Source: Tenrec ecaudatus (taxonomy: Eukaryota; Chordata; Mammalia; Afrosoricida; Tenrecidae). Taken from it: DNA of 64,000 nucleotides. Of the stretch, positions 45,858 to 57,230 are shown in pieces. The stretch spans positions 524,001-588,000 of the forward strand of contig NW_027457705.1 of NCBI RefSeq assembly GCF_050624435.1, given 5' to 3'. The position numbers and the translations under genes are program-made. The notes under the pieces were generated by a model. The model was not told where the DNA came from and did no database searches. It was given only the letters and a program-made list of their open reading frames with translations. Position 1 is the stretch's first letter, and every line of letters starts with the position of its first letter.

Positions 45858-48062
45858 GGAGGGAGGAGTCAAGATGGCGTCCATGTACAATCACCCGCCT
45901 GGTGTACCTGTTGTTAGATCAGAAAATTGAGAAGTACAGAGGCCAATAGATTCAGTGTACTAAGGTGGCTGACTCAGACCCACCCCCACCCCCAGCCACC
46001 CCCCTAGATAGGACTCTAATCCCCAGAGTGCAGCCTAGGATTTTGCTGAGGGAGCAGGGCACTAATCCACCCAGTGAGAGGGTATTATATATGCCTCCAC
46101 AGAAATGGGAGTGTGAATGCAGACTCCACCACTGTACGCCAAACTTTGAGGGTAATGTAGCCGCATGGAGCAAATTATGAACAGAGAGGTCTACAGGGCT
46201 GGCCCTAATCAGAGCCAATCTGACTCCCTCCCCAGCAGTATGTGCTACAAAGGACAACACTAAACCTACAGGCTGAGGAGAGGAGCCCTCCTGTGATGCC
46301 TACACGGAAGCAAACCAAGAAGGAAAAAGAGAGAGGAACTAGACCCCACATCACCATACCAAGCTCTGAGGAGCTGCTAAAGCACAGAGACAACAGCTCG
46401 AGACATGATGTCCCCTTGATGGAGCATACCGAGACAGAGGACAATACTGGGGACACACAGAAGGGAGTTAGTCTGGTCTAACACCTTCCCCTCTCCCCCC
46501 GTAGGGCAAACCAAGAAGGGAACATGCAATGGGAGAAAAGCCACAAAGCCCCTGAGGATACCCCCACAGTGACTTCAGGGTAGGGGGGACAGTTCCCAGA
46601 ACCCTCCAGGTCCTGTGGGGAGACAGTCAAAAGGTAGAAGACAGACCTGGAATTATGTGCGCTTTTTCATTTATTCCCTAATTTTATTTAAGCTTGTGTT
46701 TTCCTTTTGTTGTGGCTCTGTTGTTGTTGTTTTGCCTACCTATGAAAAATAGGCATAGGAAGCAAGCCCAAGAAGAAATCAGGTGAACTGAGGGTTCCGG
46801 AGAGACTTGGGGGAGTAGGAGGTAGGGGAAGGGAGCGGTGAGCAAACAATGCCATAGACAGGGGAACAACTAGGGAATTAAAATTAATAATGAGGAGGAC
46901 ATAGAGATCCTTGGGGTGTTGGAGCAACAGCAATCTAGCTGAGAGGAATTACTAAGAGACAGGAGAAGGGAGAGTGTGAAGGTGGGGCAGGAGGAAAGTA
47001 AAAGGCAACAGAAGAAAGATCTAGGAAGCAAATCTATGGATAGACATATAAACATAGATGTGTACATATATAAATATATTAATTCATAAAATAGAGGTAT
47101 TGGTCTATGTACATATATTCATATGGAAATACATTGATGAAGTGGACAGACATTGGGCCTCTGCTCTAGCCCTCCCTCAATGCAAGAACACTTTGTTCTA
47201 ACAACCTGGCATTCTGTGATGCTCACTCCCCCAGTACAATCACTGAAGACCAAATGGGTGCATAAACAAATGTGGTGAAGAAAGCTGATGATGCCTGCCT
47301 TTCAAAAGGTATAGCATTTGGGGTCTGAAAGTTTGAAGTTTACAAGCAGCTGTCTAGCAGAGAAGCAACAAGCCCACATGGAAGATAGCACACCTGCTTG
47401 TTAGATCATGAGGTGTTGACAGGATCAGGTAACTGGCATCAGCGGACCCAAAACAAACAATATTGTTGACAACAAGGGGGCTCAGAGCAGAGACCCCAAA
47501 TCCATTTGTAGGCAATAGGACATCCCCTCACAGAAGGGTAACAAGAAAGGGATGAGTCAACCAGGGAGCAATATAGCACCGATGAAACACACACTACTCC
47601 TCTGGTTCTTTGAGGCTTCCTCCCCTCATTATCAGGACCCCAGTCTTGCCTTTCAGTTCTGGCTGGAATGGAACATGTTCACTGGTACAGATAAGAGCTC
47701 ATGACATATGGAATCCAGGTCAGATAAACCCCCAGGGACAGAAATGGGAGTAGCAATACCAGGAAGGCAGGGGGAAAGTGGGGGAACCAATTGCAATGAT
47801 CGGCACATAATTCCCCCACCCAGGGGGAGAAACAACAGAAACATGGGTGAGGGGAGATAGCGGTCAGTGGCAGATATGAAAATAATAATTTATCATTTAT
47901 CAAGGAGTCATCAGAGTAGGAGGGGGACGGGAAGGGAGGGATAAAAAAGGAACTGATATCAAAGGTTCAAATAGAAAGAAAAATAACTAGAATATGATGG
48001 TAACATACTTGATATAACTGATGTGTTATAAGCGCTGTAAGAGCCCCCCAATGAATTGATCT
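45858..48062 (+). mobile_element. Module A copy A5 with L1-like 5' start
   Basis: The longest 5' end of any copy: it begins GGAGGGAGGAGTCAAGATGG, very like the GGAGGAGCCAAGATGGC start of mammalian L1 5' untranslated regions. It then runs CACCCGCCTGGTGTACCTG before joining sequence shared with the copies at 29486 and 33076. It carries one internal unit near 47275 and ends near 48060 at CCCCCCAATGAATTGATC. The left target duplication is 45845-45857; the matching right copy lies 1 kb beyond the module end. Confidence 0.85.
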
Positions 48063-49097
48063 TTGTTTTTTTGATGGATGAGGTAGTTAGTTTATTGTGC
48101 CAACCTGACAGATAAACACATGTGGGGTTAATTGAAGGGGGCAGAGGGATACATGGCTCCGTGAGCCTCACCTTTCTAGTTCTCTGGTCTCTTGCTTTGT
48201 GTTGGTCAGACCAGGGTGCAGCTGCCTTAGCAGTTCCCTGCTTGAGCCGCCAAGGCTCACTTCCTGCAGGACATCCCCAAGGAGAAACCGCATAGACCTA
48301 CCCCAATGCAGCCCTGGGTGGTGGAGCAGCCTGTGGAGACCCCTGCCAGCACTGAGGTGTTTACACGTTGTTCACTGGCTGGGCTTTCCTCCTGCAGTTG
48401 GCGTCATTGCGTCTGGAGTTCTGCAAGTTTCTTAGATGTTGGTGAAACAATAGTACAGCAGCCGTTGATTTGATGGGTTGTAGAAAGCTGGGCTAGCCCA
48501 CTGATCTGAACTCCACCGACTGGAAGACGGTGGAATTTGGTAATGACGTCCAGAACCAGCACTGCCATCTCTGTTAGATAAGAGGTAAATGGCTTCAGAC
48601 CGCACTGAATCGCGTATCGTGTGGTGGTCCTCACAGCTTTTGGCTCAGTCTGCAAAGCATCCCTGGGACAAACAAGGGTCCCATCTGATGTCTCTCCCCA
48701 TCATCTCACTCGGACGAGTACACAGGCGGGAGGCTTTGCAATCTTGCACATGACTTTAGGAATAGTAAGTTTCAGAAAGCAGCCTAGCTAGCCTTCAACC
48801 AGAGGTGGTAGAAATGTCACTCAAACCTCTCTTCTTGTGGCCACGGCCACCCCCATCCCCTTGACCTTTTCGTTGTTTCATGCTGAGTCCGAGCTCTTTT
48901 TCACCAACTTGGCTCCGGACTCAGCTTGGACATCTTATCCTCCCCGCCATCCCTCCACACCGCACCAGCGTTCCCCGGCAACCGTCGCCGCTGGGCAGTC
49001 TGGGAGGGAGGAAGAAGACACTCTTCCTCCAACAGTCTCTGGGAAGCCATGAAACAGCAATCTTTTTAAAAATAATAATAAAAATTAAAAATGTAAA
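48063..49097. other. Extra 1 kb carried inside the A5 insertion
   Basis: After the module A terminus the insertion continues for about 1 kb to an A-rich end at 49063-49097. The first 600 bases are a minus-oriented copy of repeat R. The last 370 are GC- and CpG-rich (CGTTCCCCGGCAACCGTCGC near 48970) and could be a promoter or first-exon fragment. The right duplication AAGAGAGCAAAGT at 49098-49110 pairs with AAGAGAACAAAGT at 45845-45857, so this stretch lies inside the duplicated target. Confidence 0.7.
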
Positions 49098-49578
49098 AAG
49101 AGAGCAAAGTAGAAGGGCTTTCACTACTTGACCTCAACTTCACTACTTGACAGTCAACGTTGGCAAAACAGCCTGGTACTGGTATAATGATAGATACATA
49201 GACCAATGGAACAGGATAGAAACCCCAGAAATAAAAGCATCCACTTAAAGACAACTGATTTTCACCAAATGACCACAAAAACATTAAATGGGAAAAGGAC
49301 ACCCTCTTCAAAAATAGTGCTGGACCATCAGAGAATCTTAATCTTCCCAGATCCGTGCCTCAAGTAGCAAAGAGAGGAGAGTCCATGCCATCCAAAGACC
49401 TGAAACACCTCAACAGAAGTGCTACAGCAATGAGAGCAGAACAGAGATTATTAATTAGACTGTTAGCCCAGTGACCCTGGTGCCTGTTTCATGGGACAAG
49501 TCAGAAGTCAAGGGACCAAGTGACTAGGAGGCTACAAATCAGGGAGAGACCTGATGGCTGGCTAAAGAGAAGTATTGT

Positions 49579-50493
49579 GTGGTGAAGAAAGCTGATGGTG
49601 CCCAGCTATCAAAAGAAATAGTGTCTGGCAAACAAGTGGCCATCTAGCTCAGAAGCAACAAAGCCCACAGAGAAGAAGCACACAAGCCTAAGTGGACACG
49701 AAGTTTTGAAGAGATCAGGTAGCAGACACCAAAGAACAAAATCCATCATTGTGTGATCACCTTCCCCACATAAATGCTGAAGACGAATGTGTGCATAGGT
49801 AACTGTGGTGAAGAAGGCTGATGGCGCCTGGCTATTGAGAGATATAGCGTCTGGGGTCTTAAAGGCTTGAAAGTAAACAAGTGGCCATCTATCCCAGAAG
49901 CAACAAAGCCCACATGGAAGCAGCACACCAACATGTGTGATCATGAAGGGCTGAGGGGACCAGGTTTCAAGCACCAAAGCCAGGGGTGGGGGGGAATCAT
50001 ATCATAGTGAATGAGAGGAGCACATGATGGGGTCCCAATGCCCATCTGTAGACAACTGGCTAGACCAGAGGATGCACAGCGGTACAGATGGGAACTGGAA
50101 ACACAGGGAATCTAGGACAGATGAACCCCTCAGGACCAGCGGTGAGAGTGGCAATACCGGGAGGGAAGGGGGCATAGAAAAGGGGAACCGATCACAAGGC
50201 TCTACATATAACCTCTCTGGGGGATGGGCAACAGAAAAGTGGGTGAAGGGAGATGCCGGGCAGTGTAAGATAAAATAATAATTTATAAATTATTAAGGGT
50301 TCATAAGGAAGTGGGGAGCGGAGAGGGAGGGGGAGGGAAAAAAAGGAAAATGAGGAGTTGATTCCAGGAACCCAAGTGGAAAGCAAATTTTGAGAATGAT
50401 GAGGGCAATGAATGTATAAGTGTGCTTTACCCAATTGATGTATGTATGGATTGTGATGAGTTGTATGAGCCCCAATAAATGATTTTTAAAAAG
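49579..50493 (+). mobile_element. Module A copy A8 with 13-bp TSD
   Basis: A 915-bp, 5'-truncated copy that starts exactly at the internal unit (GTGGTGAAGAAAGCTGATGG), has a second unit near 49804, and ends GAGCCCCAATAAATG plus A run. Perfect 13-bp flanks, AGAGAAGTATTGT, are at 49566-49578 and 50494-50506. Confidence 0.92.
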
Positions 50494-51208
50494 AGAGAAG
50501 TATTGTTTTTACCAACAAGTGTCCATTAACCATATATCACTCCCTCTGATGTTCGCCTTAAAAACCACTTTGACAGAGGAGACCTCACCTCAGCTAGGGT
50601 CAGTTTATCAAAATGGGGGGGAGGGAGAAGACCATCAGTTGCTGCCATACAACATTGTGCTGTCACTCCAAATCAACCCAGACCCCTACAAGAGTGATAA
50701 ACAAACGTTTCTGGAGATTCCAGTTTAGATGGGGAGAAAGAAGCATGCATGTCTCTGAGAAGATGATTGCATTACTATTGGGTCAACAGGAAGGAGCAAC
50801 TTCACATTGGGAAAGAAATACATAACAGTGTGTACATAGAACCCAAAGGAAGAGTATGCACTATACTAATTGGACAATTTTGACCTCGTTTTCATCTAGC
50901 CTTGGTGATCCAGGCCATGTGCTATAGTCTAACAAACTTTGGACTGTGCGCTTTCAAGGTGAACAACATCCTTCATAGCAGGCCACACCAGAAGGACTCA
51001 ATGTGGAAACTCCACTAAGTGAACTGGAGTTTACCCCAAATTCACCTGTAGCCCTCGGACTTAAGGCGGAAACTCCCTAGTGTGAAAAGAAGGAGATGAC
51101 TGCTATCTCAAGGGTATAGAATTGGTGGCTGTTGGACTTTGGTTCAGATATTTTGCCTTGATGGTGCCCAATGCAGGGTGAGCCGGAACTACCATATATT
51201 TGCTATTT

Positions 51209-53020
51209 AAAAAAAAACTTTATTAGGGGCTCATACAGCTCTTAACACAATTTATACATGCATCCGTTGTATCGAGCACATTCGTGCATATGTTGCCATC
51301 ATCATTTTCAAAACATTTCTTTCTATTTGAGCCCTTGGTATCAGCTCCTCATTTTCCCCCTCCCTCCCCCACACTCCCTCCCTCATGAACCCTTGATAAT
51401 TTATAATTTTTTTCTTTATGTCCTACACTAACCAATGTCTCCCTTCACTCACTTTTTTATTGTCCATATCCCTAGGAGGGGGTTATATGTCGATCATTGT
51501 GATTGGTTCCCCCTTGTCCCCTCCACTTTGCTCTTCCCCTCCTGGTCTCATTATTGGTCCTGAGGGGTTTGTCTGTCCTGGATTTCCTGTGTTTCCAGCT
51601 CTTATCTGTACCAGTGTACATGCTCTGATCTAGCCAGATTTGTATGGTAGAATTGGGGTCATGATAGTGGGGGGGGGGTAGGAAGCATTAAAGAACTAGA
51701 AAAGTTGTATGTTTCATTGCTGTTATACTGCATCATGACTGGCTCATCTTTACAGATGGGCTTTGGGTCTCCATTCCTTGCTCGCCCTCATTCACATTGA
51801 TATGACTTTTTTGTTATGGGTCTTTGATGCCTGATACCTGATTCCATCGACACCTCATGATCACACAGGCTGGTGTGCTTCTTTCATGTGGGCTTTGTTG
51901 CTTCTGAGTTCGATGGCTGCTTGTTTATCTTTAAGCCTTTAAAACCTCAGATGCTATATCTTTTGATAGCCAGGCACCACCAGCTTTCGTCACCACATTT
52001 GCTTATGTACCCGCTTTGTCTTCAGCAGTCTTGTCAGGGAAGGTGAACATCACAGAATACCAGGTTACTAAAACAAAGTGTTCTTTCATTGAGTACTTGA
52101 CTAGAGGCCCAAAGTTTGTCTGCTACCTTAATACTTAACCTACAAATATATGTCCATAGACCTATATACCTATCATTATATATAAATATATTTACATATA
52201 TACATGCCTGTATTTAGACCTCTATAAATGTCCTTTGTCTCCGAGTTCTTTCCTCTTTTCACTTTTCTCTGGTCCCACTATCATGTTCAGCCTTCATTCG
52301 GGTTTCAGTAATTCCTCTCAGCTACATTGCTCTTGATCAAGCCCCACCAGGCATCCTGTGCTCTCCTTGCCATCGATTTTAGATAATTTGTTATTCCCTT
52401 GTCCCAAGGCTTGTTGACATTCCCCTTCCCCCCCCATTCCTGTGTCCCCCCGGGAACCATCAGTCTCATTGTTTTCTCTTCCAGATTATTTATCCCACCT
52501 ATCTTCACACTTGATCTTAGCAAAAAGGCCGAGAAGCAATATCTTACCTAGATAGGTAAGCAGAGACAATAATAAGCACAAAAACAAGACAAAACAAAAC
52601 AACAACAAACCAAGCTTCAAAAAAAGAGAGAGAAATCTATAAATAGTTCCAAGTCTGTTTGTTGGCCTTTAGGAGTGTTTTCCAGTCGAGTCTGATGGGG
52701 TGCCACACCCTGGCCCCAAAATTTATTTTTGGTATTCCATAGGAAATTCATTGCTTTTCTCCCCTTGGTGCTCTGTTGTACTACCCTTCATGTTTCACCC
52801 CGTTGTGGTAGAGTCAAATGGGACACAATTCCCACATTGTGTCTCCAATGTTGACCCCCGTAGCACTATGGGTCAGTGAGGGACGTTGTGTATTGTAGTG
52901 GGATCTGCCCTATGATCCTCTCGGTGCATTGGCTGCTCTAAGCAGGGATATCTTGCTTGGGGCTTGGCCCAGGATGTGTTCCACTCTCTCCTTTCATCTT
53001 TGTTTGTTCCTGGTGCTCTG
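51209..53020 (-). mobile_element. Module A copy A9 with 13-bp TSD
   Basis: A 1.81-kb minus-strand copy with a T run and inverted terminus at the left (GGGGCTCATACAGCTCTTAA). It has a single internal unit near 51910-52030. Flanks are ATATTTGCTATTT (51196-51208) and ATATTTACTATTT (53021-53033), 12 of 13 identical. It contains a U2 snRNA fragment at 52507-52540. Confidence 0.88.
52507..52540 (-). pseudogene. U2 snRNA 5' fragment, tailless insertion
   Basis: The minus strand reads ATTGCTTCTCGGCCTTTTTG followed by CTAAGATCAAGTGT, matching nt 1-34 of U2 snRNA with two substitutions. The host module A has no such sequence at this point (compare 39580-39605). A short direct repeat ATCTT lies on each side (52501-52505 and 52541-52545). 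There is no A tail. It is a second example here of a 3'-truncated, tailless small-RNA insertion. Confidence 0.85.
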
Positions 53021-53510
53021 ATATTTACTATTTTAATATCTTTCTTGCTTCATCGTGACATGTATTAATATGACTGCATGGTTATGCCTTTAAATGAATG
53101 TTATTGAAAGTTTTGCCCTATTATCAACCCCCATTATTTGTGTAAATAATATCCACTTAAGAGTTAAACTGAAAAAAAAAGAGTTAAACTGTAAAAATCA
53201 CCTATACTTGTATGGTTTCCTTTTCTCAACAGTGTTCTGAATTCCATACCATTGGCGAAGTTCATGTAACTGTCAACAGAATTACCTTATGCCTCAGGGG
53301 ATGTTTGATAATGTTCTCTAACATAAAATTATATTGATGTTTCTAAAGTGAAGCAGAAACTTATAAAAATCATTCATAGATGAATCAACCTGGGACTTAA
53401 ACTTAATTCTAGTCCCAATCTATGAACAATTTGTTCTTGTGATATGGCCCTGGTTGTTGCTTGCTTTCATTAGGAGATCACTGAGGATATGGGTGCTGTA
53501 GCAAAGACCT

Positions 53511-54530
53511 CGACGCTAATCCATTCTAGAAGGAATTTCGAGATATGATGCAGTAGAATTCCAAAGCAATTTTTCCCATAAGAAATAACTGAAAACAGAT
53601 TAATCCGTTATCAACCATCAAGTTTTTACCCCAACCTTGCCTTTTTTTACAAAACATTACACAGAAACTTCACAGTAAATAAGTTCAGAGTTAAATAATA
53701 TAATTTAAATAAGAAACACAACGTTAAAAACAGTTTTTTTGTTTGGGGTGTTTTTTTTTATGGTAGCATGCTCACCTCAGCCCCCTTGGTGGTGCATGCA
53801 GATGTGGAAGGTGGGAGTGACAGGGGAGAGAGAGCAGGGAAGGGAGACAGGGGGAGAGGGAACAGGGGAGAGAGGGACCAGCAGAGAGAGGATGGTAGGA
53901 GAGGGGAGAGGGCCAGAGGAGGAAGGACGGGGAGAGAGCGATGTCTTTCTTTCTTTTAAAAATACTTTTATTGGGGGGCTCTTACAAGTTTTGTATCTGG
54001 ATCTAGAGTCATTGTTTGGAAGGGGAGTCCCCTTCCGTAAAATCAACCGGTAGTTGCTTTTCAGGAGTTTTTTCCCTTCTTAGCCTTTCTTCACTAGGAC
54101 CTGGCTGGCTTTCTCTTTAAAAAAGCTGTCTAATGTGGTCTACTATTGGCATTTCCTTAACTACTTTCTAAAAGAGTTTACTAATTATCCTTAACAATAT
54201 TGATAACAAAGTTAACGAGTTCCTTATCATCATGAATCTTGTCAAAAACTCATTCTTATGACCAGTTATTTTAATCTAAAAACTGTACAAAAGTCACAAG
54301 AACTAAGAAAATTATAGAAAAACGCTTGGAACACAGCCACAAAAGGTTTAAACAATGTGTACTAACAACACCAACTAAAGCAGAGTGAAACACAAACTGC
54401 TTTTGTTTACAAAAACCACGTGTATCAGTTCAGATTGCACTGTTTTGTTCCAGCTCTGATGAAAAATGTTCTTGACATTCCAATTTTGTTGAGTACTGAT
54501 GAGGTTGAATACTGGGGGTTCTACTGTATT
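53511..54530 (+). mobile_element. Tigger-like (TcMar) DNA transposon, nonautonomous
   Basis: The left portion carries GACCTCGACGCTAATCCATT, GATTAATCCGTTATC and CATAAGAAATAA, a pattern familiar from Tigger-group elements. The right end is AATACTGGGGGTTCTACTGT, matching the inverted Tigger terminus with flanking TA. The interior includes a purine-rich stretch (53810-53945) and a 40-base inverted module A tail near 53958-53995. No transposase was recognised. Confidence 0.55.
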
Positions 54531-57230
54531 GACATTTTCACTGTTAAGTCCACCTTCCATGAACATGGGACAGTTTTGCATTCATGTAGATTTCTTTGGG
54601 TTACTTATAGTAGTGTTCTGTATTTTTCTTTGCTCAGGTCTGTTATGTATTTTGTTATGATTATTCTTAAGTATTTCATTTTTTGTATGGTGACTGTATA
54701 TCATAGTTTTCTTGATGTCGCCATTGAGAGTTATCTCAGTTGGTTATACGGGAATCTAATTTATTTCTGTTTATTAATTTTGTATCCTGACACGTTACCA
54801 AACTCCTCGATTATTTCCAACAATCTTTCTGTGGAATCCTTGAGGTTCTCTATATGTAGGATCATGTCACCTGAAAGTAGTGAGAGTTTCGATTCTTCTT
54901 TGCCTAATTTGATTCTCTTGATTTCTTTCTGTTTTCTAATGATTCTGGATAAAACTTTGAACACAATGTGGTATGAGTGGTGATAGGAAACATCCTTGTC
55001 AAGTTGACATGGAGACTCTTTTCCGTTTTTCCCCATTGAGCCTGATGTTAGCTGTTATTTTTTTTTGTATATGGTTTTTATTATGTTGAGGACTTTGCTT
55101 TCTAATCCTATATATATTTAATCATTTTATTAGAGGCTCATACAACTCTTATCTCAATCCATACATACATCAATTGTGTAAAGCACATCTGTACATTCAT
55201 TGCCCTCATCATTCTCAAAACATTTGCTCTCCACCTAAGCCCCTGGCATCAGCTCCTCATTTTTACCCCTCCCTTCCCACTCCCCCCTCCCTCATGAACC
55301 CTTGATAATTTATCAATTATTATTTTGTCTTATCTTGCACTGTACGACATCTCCCTTCACCCACTTTCCTGTTGTCCGTCCCCCAGGGAGGAGGTTATAT
55401 GTTGATCCTTGTAATCAGTTGCCCATTTCCAACCCACCCTCCTGGTATCACCACTCGTAGGACTGGTCCTGAAGGGATCATCCTCCCTGGATTCCCTGTG
55501 TTTCCAGTTCCTATCTGTATCAGTGTACATCCTCTGGTCTAGCCAGATTTGTAAGGTAGAATTGGGATCATGATAGTGGGGGGTGGGGAGGAGCATTTAG
55601 GAACTAGAGGAAAGTTGTATGTTTCATAGTTGCTAAATTTCACTTTGACTGGCTCATCTCCTCCCCGAGACCCTTCTATAAGGCGATGTCCAGTGGCCTA
55701 CAAATGGGCTTTGGGTCTCCACTCCGTACTCCACACCTGATTCACAATGATATGATTTTTTGTTCTGATGATGCCTGATCCCTTCAACACCTCATGATCA
55801 CACAGGCTGGTGTGCTTCTTCCGTGTGGCCTTTGTTGCTTCTGAGCTAGATTGCCACTTGTTTATCTTCAAGCCTGCAAGACCCCAGACACTGTATCTTT
55901 TGATAATATTTTGGTTTTCTTCACCTTTTAGGTCATTTTTATCACTTGGTCTTCTAATATTTGGGTCATGAGATATTTATCTTTGGGATCACAAACTCTT
56001 GTTTCTATTTTGTTTTTTCACAGTCTTATCTAGTTCTAATATTTTGGTGCATAACTTTTGTATTTCTATTTGGAGTTGTTGAATTATTTTTAGCTTTTCA
56101 TTCATTTTGTCAGAATTATCTTTTAGAGAAATTGTGGTCTCCATTATAGTCACTTGTTTTTTCTCTATTTCTATAAATCCCCCACCTCCATTCCCTTAAA
56201 GTAACTGAAACCTGTCATTTCTGTAATCTCCCACATGGGAGGATGCATGGTCTTCTCCTCCAGGAGCTCCTCTAGGTCCACATCTGTATGTATTGGAGTT
56301 AACTGGATTATCCTGTTTCTGCAAGTTGTAGAGATTGACTGTTGTCTCCCAGGCGTGCTTTTAAAAAATATTTCTTAATACAGAGCAACCCCCATACCTG
56401 TTGTGGAACATGAGTAATTAAAGATGACCATGCAATTCAGCACTAGCCCACCCCCAGCAGGAGCCAAAGGCAGAAAGCAGTTTACTTTTGCCTTCATCAA
56501 AGTCCCACTTTGAGGCTGGCTCCCAAGTCACCAGGGAGTGTCAGGTAATGATCCATCTTACCAACAGGATGGAGTAGAGAATGAACTATTTAGAACACAA
56601 CATTCTGAAGATTGTATGTCAGTGCTGGGCCCAGTTTCTATTTTGCGTGGGCCAGAGAGCCAGGCAAGTGACAACACTTTGGATCCTGGGCCTGAGGACT
56701 CACCACTGAGCTGAGTGTCTCCCCTAATGCAAGTCTTTTCAATTCTGCACCTGCCCAGGGTTGGTTAATCTTCAGATGGCATTGAAGGAGTTCTGCCACA
56801 ATCCATTCCCCCAAATTCAAGCCAGATGCCGGAAGTCAGTGCAAAGCAGACCTATTTTTTTCTTATCCGGCTGATAGGCAATGAGCCCGTCTAGAATGCC
56901 TCAGTCTAGAATACCTCAGTCCCAGGAACCCTCTGAATACTTCCAGTCCAGGTCTGACTTAACCTCTCCCCAGTTGGGGAAGTGGGTCAATTGTGTTGGG
57001 AGGGAAGTAGATGGTGATCAGCTTACTACTAAGGTCCAGAAACATTGGGACAGGGCAGAACAACTTGAATCAGAGGCATCCTGCTTGGCAGCACAAAATT
57101 CACACTTTTGATTTTTGGGATCTTTTGTTGTCAATTGCTCCCTCTGCAGTGCTGAAATATAATTAACAGGGACTTGAACTTCTCAGACTACCGTAAAATT
57201 TCCGCTATTTCTTGGAGAGGGATTCAGAGT
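54531..57230 (-). mobile_element. Antisense L1 with RT and ORF1/5' region pieces
   Basis: 54531-55115 is inverted reverse transcriptase text; a minus frame reads KQKEIKRIKLGKEESKLSLL followed by SGDMILHIENLKDSTERLLE, a degenerate polymerase box region. After module A copy A10, 55906-56170 resembles an inverted ORF1 coiled coil. 56171-57230 is GC-richer and may be L1 5' untranslated region, with less certainty. Confidence 0.55.
55116..55905 (-). mobile_element. Module A copy A10, 5'-truncated
   Basis: A 790-bp minus-strand copy from the inverted terminus (TAATCATTTTATTAGAGGCT) to just inside the repeated unit (CCCAGACACTGTATCTTTTG). It is closely similar to A7. It interrupts the antisense L1. 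Flanking duplications were not clear. Confidence 0.82.

Larger units (their letters stand above)
44890..49325 (+). mobile_element. L1 ORF2 fragment, split by two insertions
   Basis: Sense L1 in three pieces. 44890-45242 carries the region after the RT, with ATACCTAGGAATATACCTAAC near 45040. 45766-45857 carries CATTCTTTAAAGAAATT through GAGAACAAAGT. 49111-49325 carries AGAAGGGCTTTCACTACTTG through CAAAAATAGTGCTGGA. The first break is an antisense L1 3' end at 45243-45765. The second is the 3.2-kb insertion at 45858-49097. The pieces join to continuous L1 text. Confidence 0.82.
50507..53510 (+). mobile_element. Module B second copy, split by A9
   Basis: Left part 50507-51208 and right part 53021-53510 align in order with the module B copy at 1926-6355. 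Examples are CACCTCAGCTAGGGTCAG near 50585, and TTATGCCTCAGGGGATG near 53287. It is interrupted by minus-strand module A copy A9 and ends where a Tigger element begins. It is noncoding. Confidence 0.7.

Noticed and set aside
53739..54053. 104-codon frame rich in Gly, Glu and Arg
   Set aside because: It arises from a purine-rich low-complexity stretch inside a Tigger-like element, with no family resemblance.
54420..54983. 187-codon plus-strand open frame
   Set aside because: It spans a Tigger end and antisense L1. The meaningful reading is the minus-strand L1 reverse transcriptase remnant.
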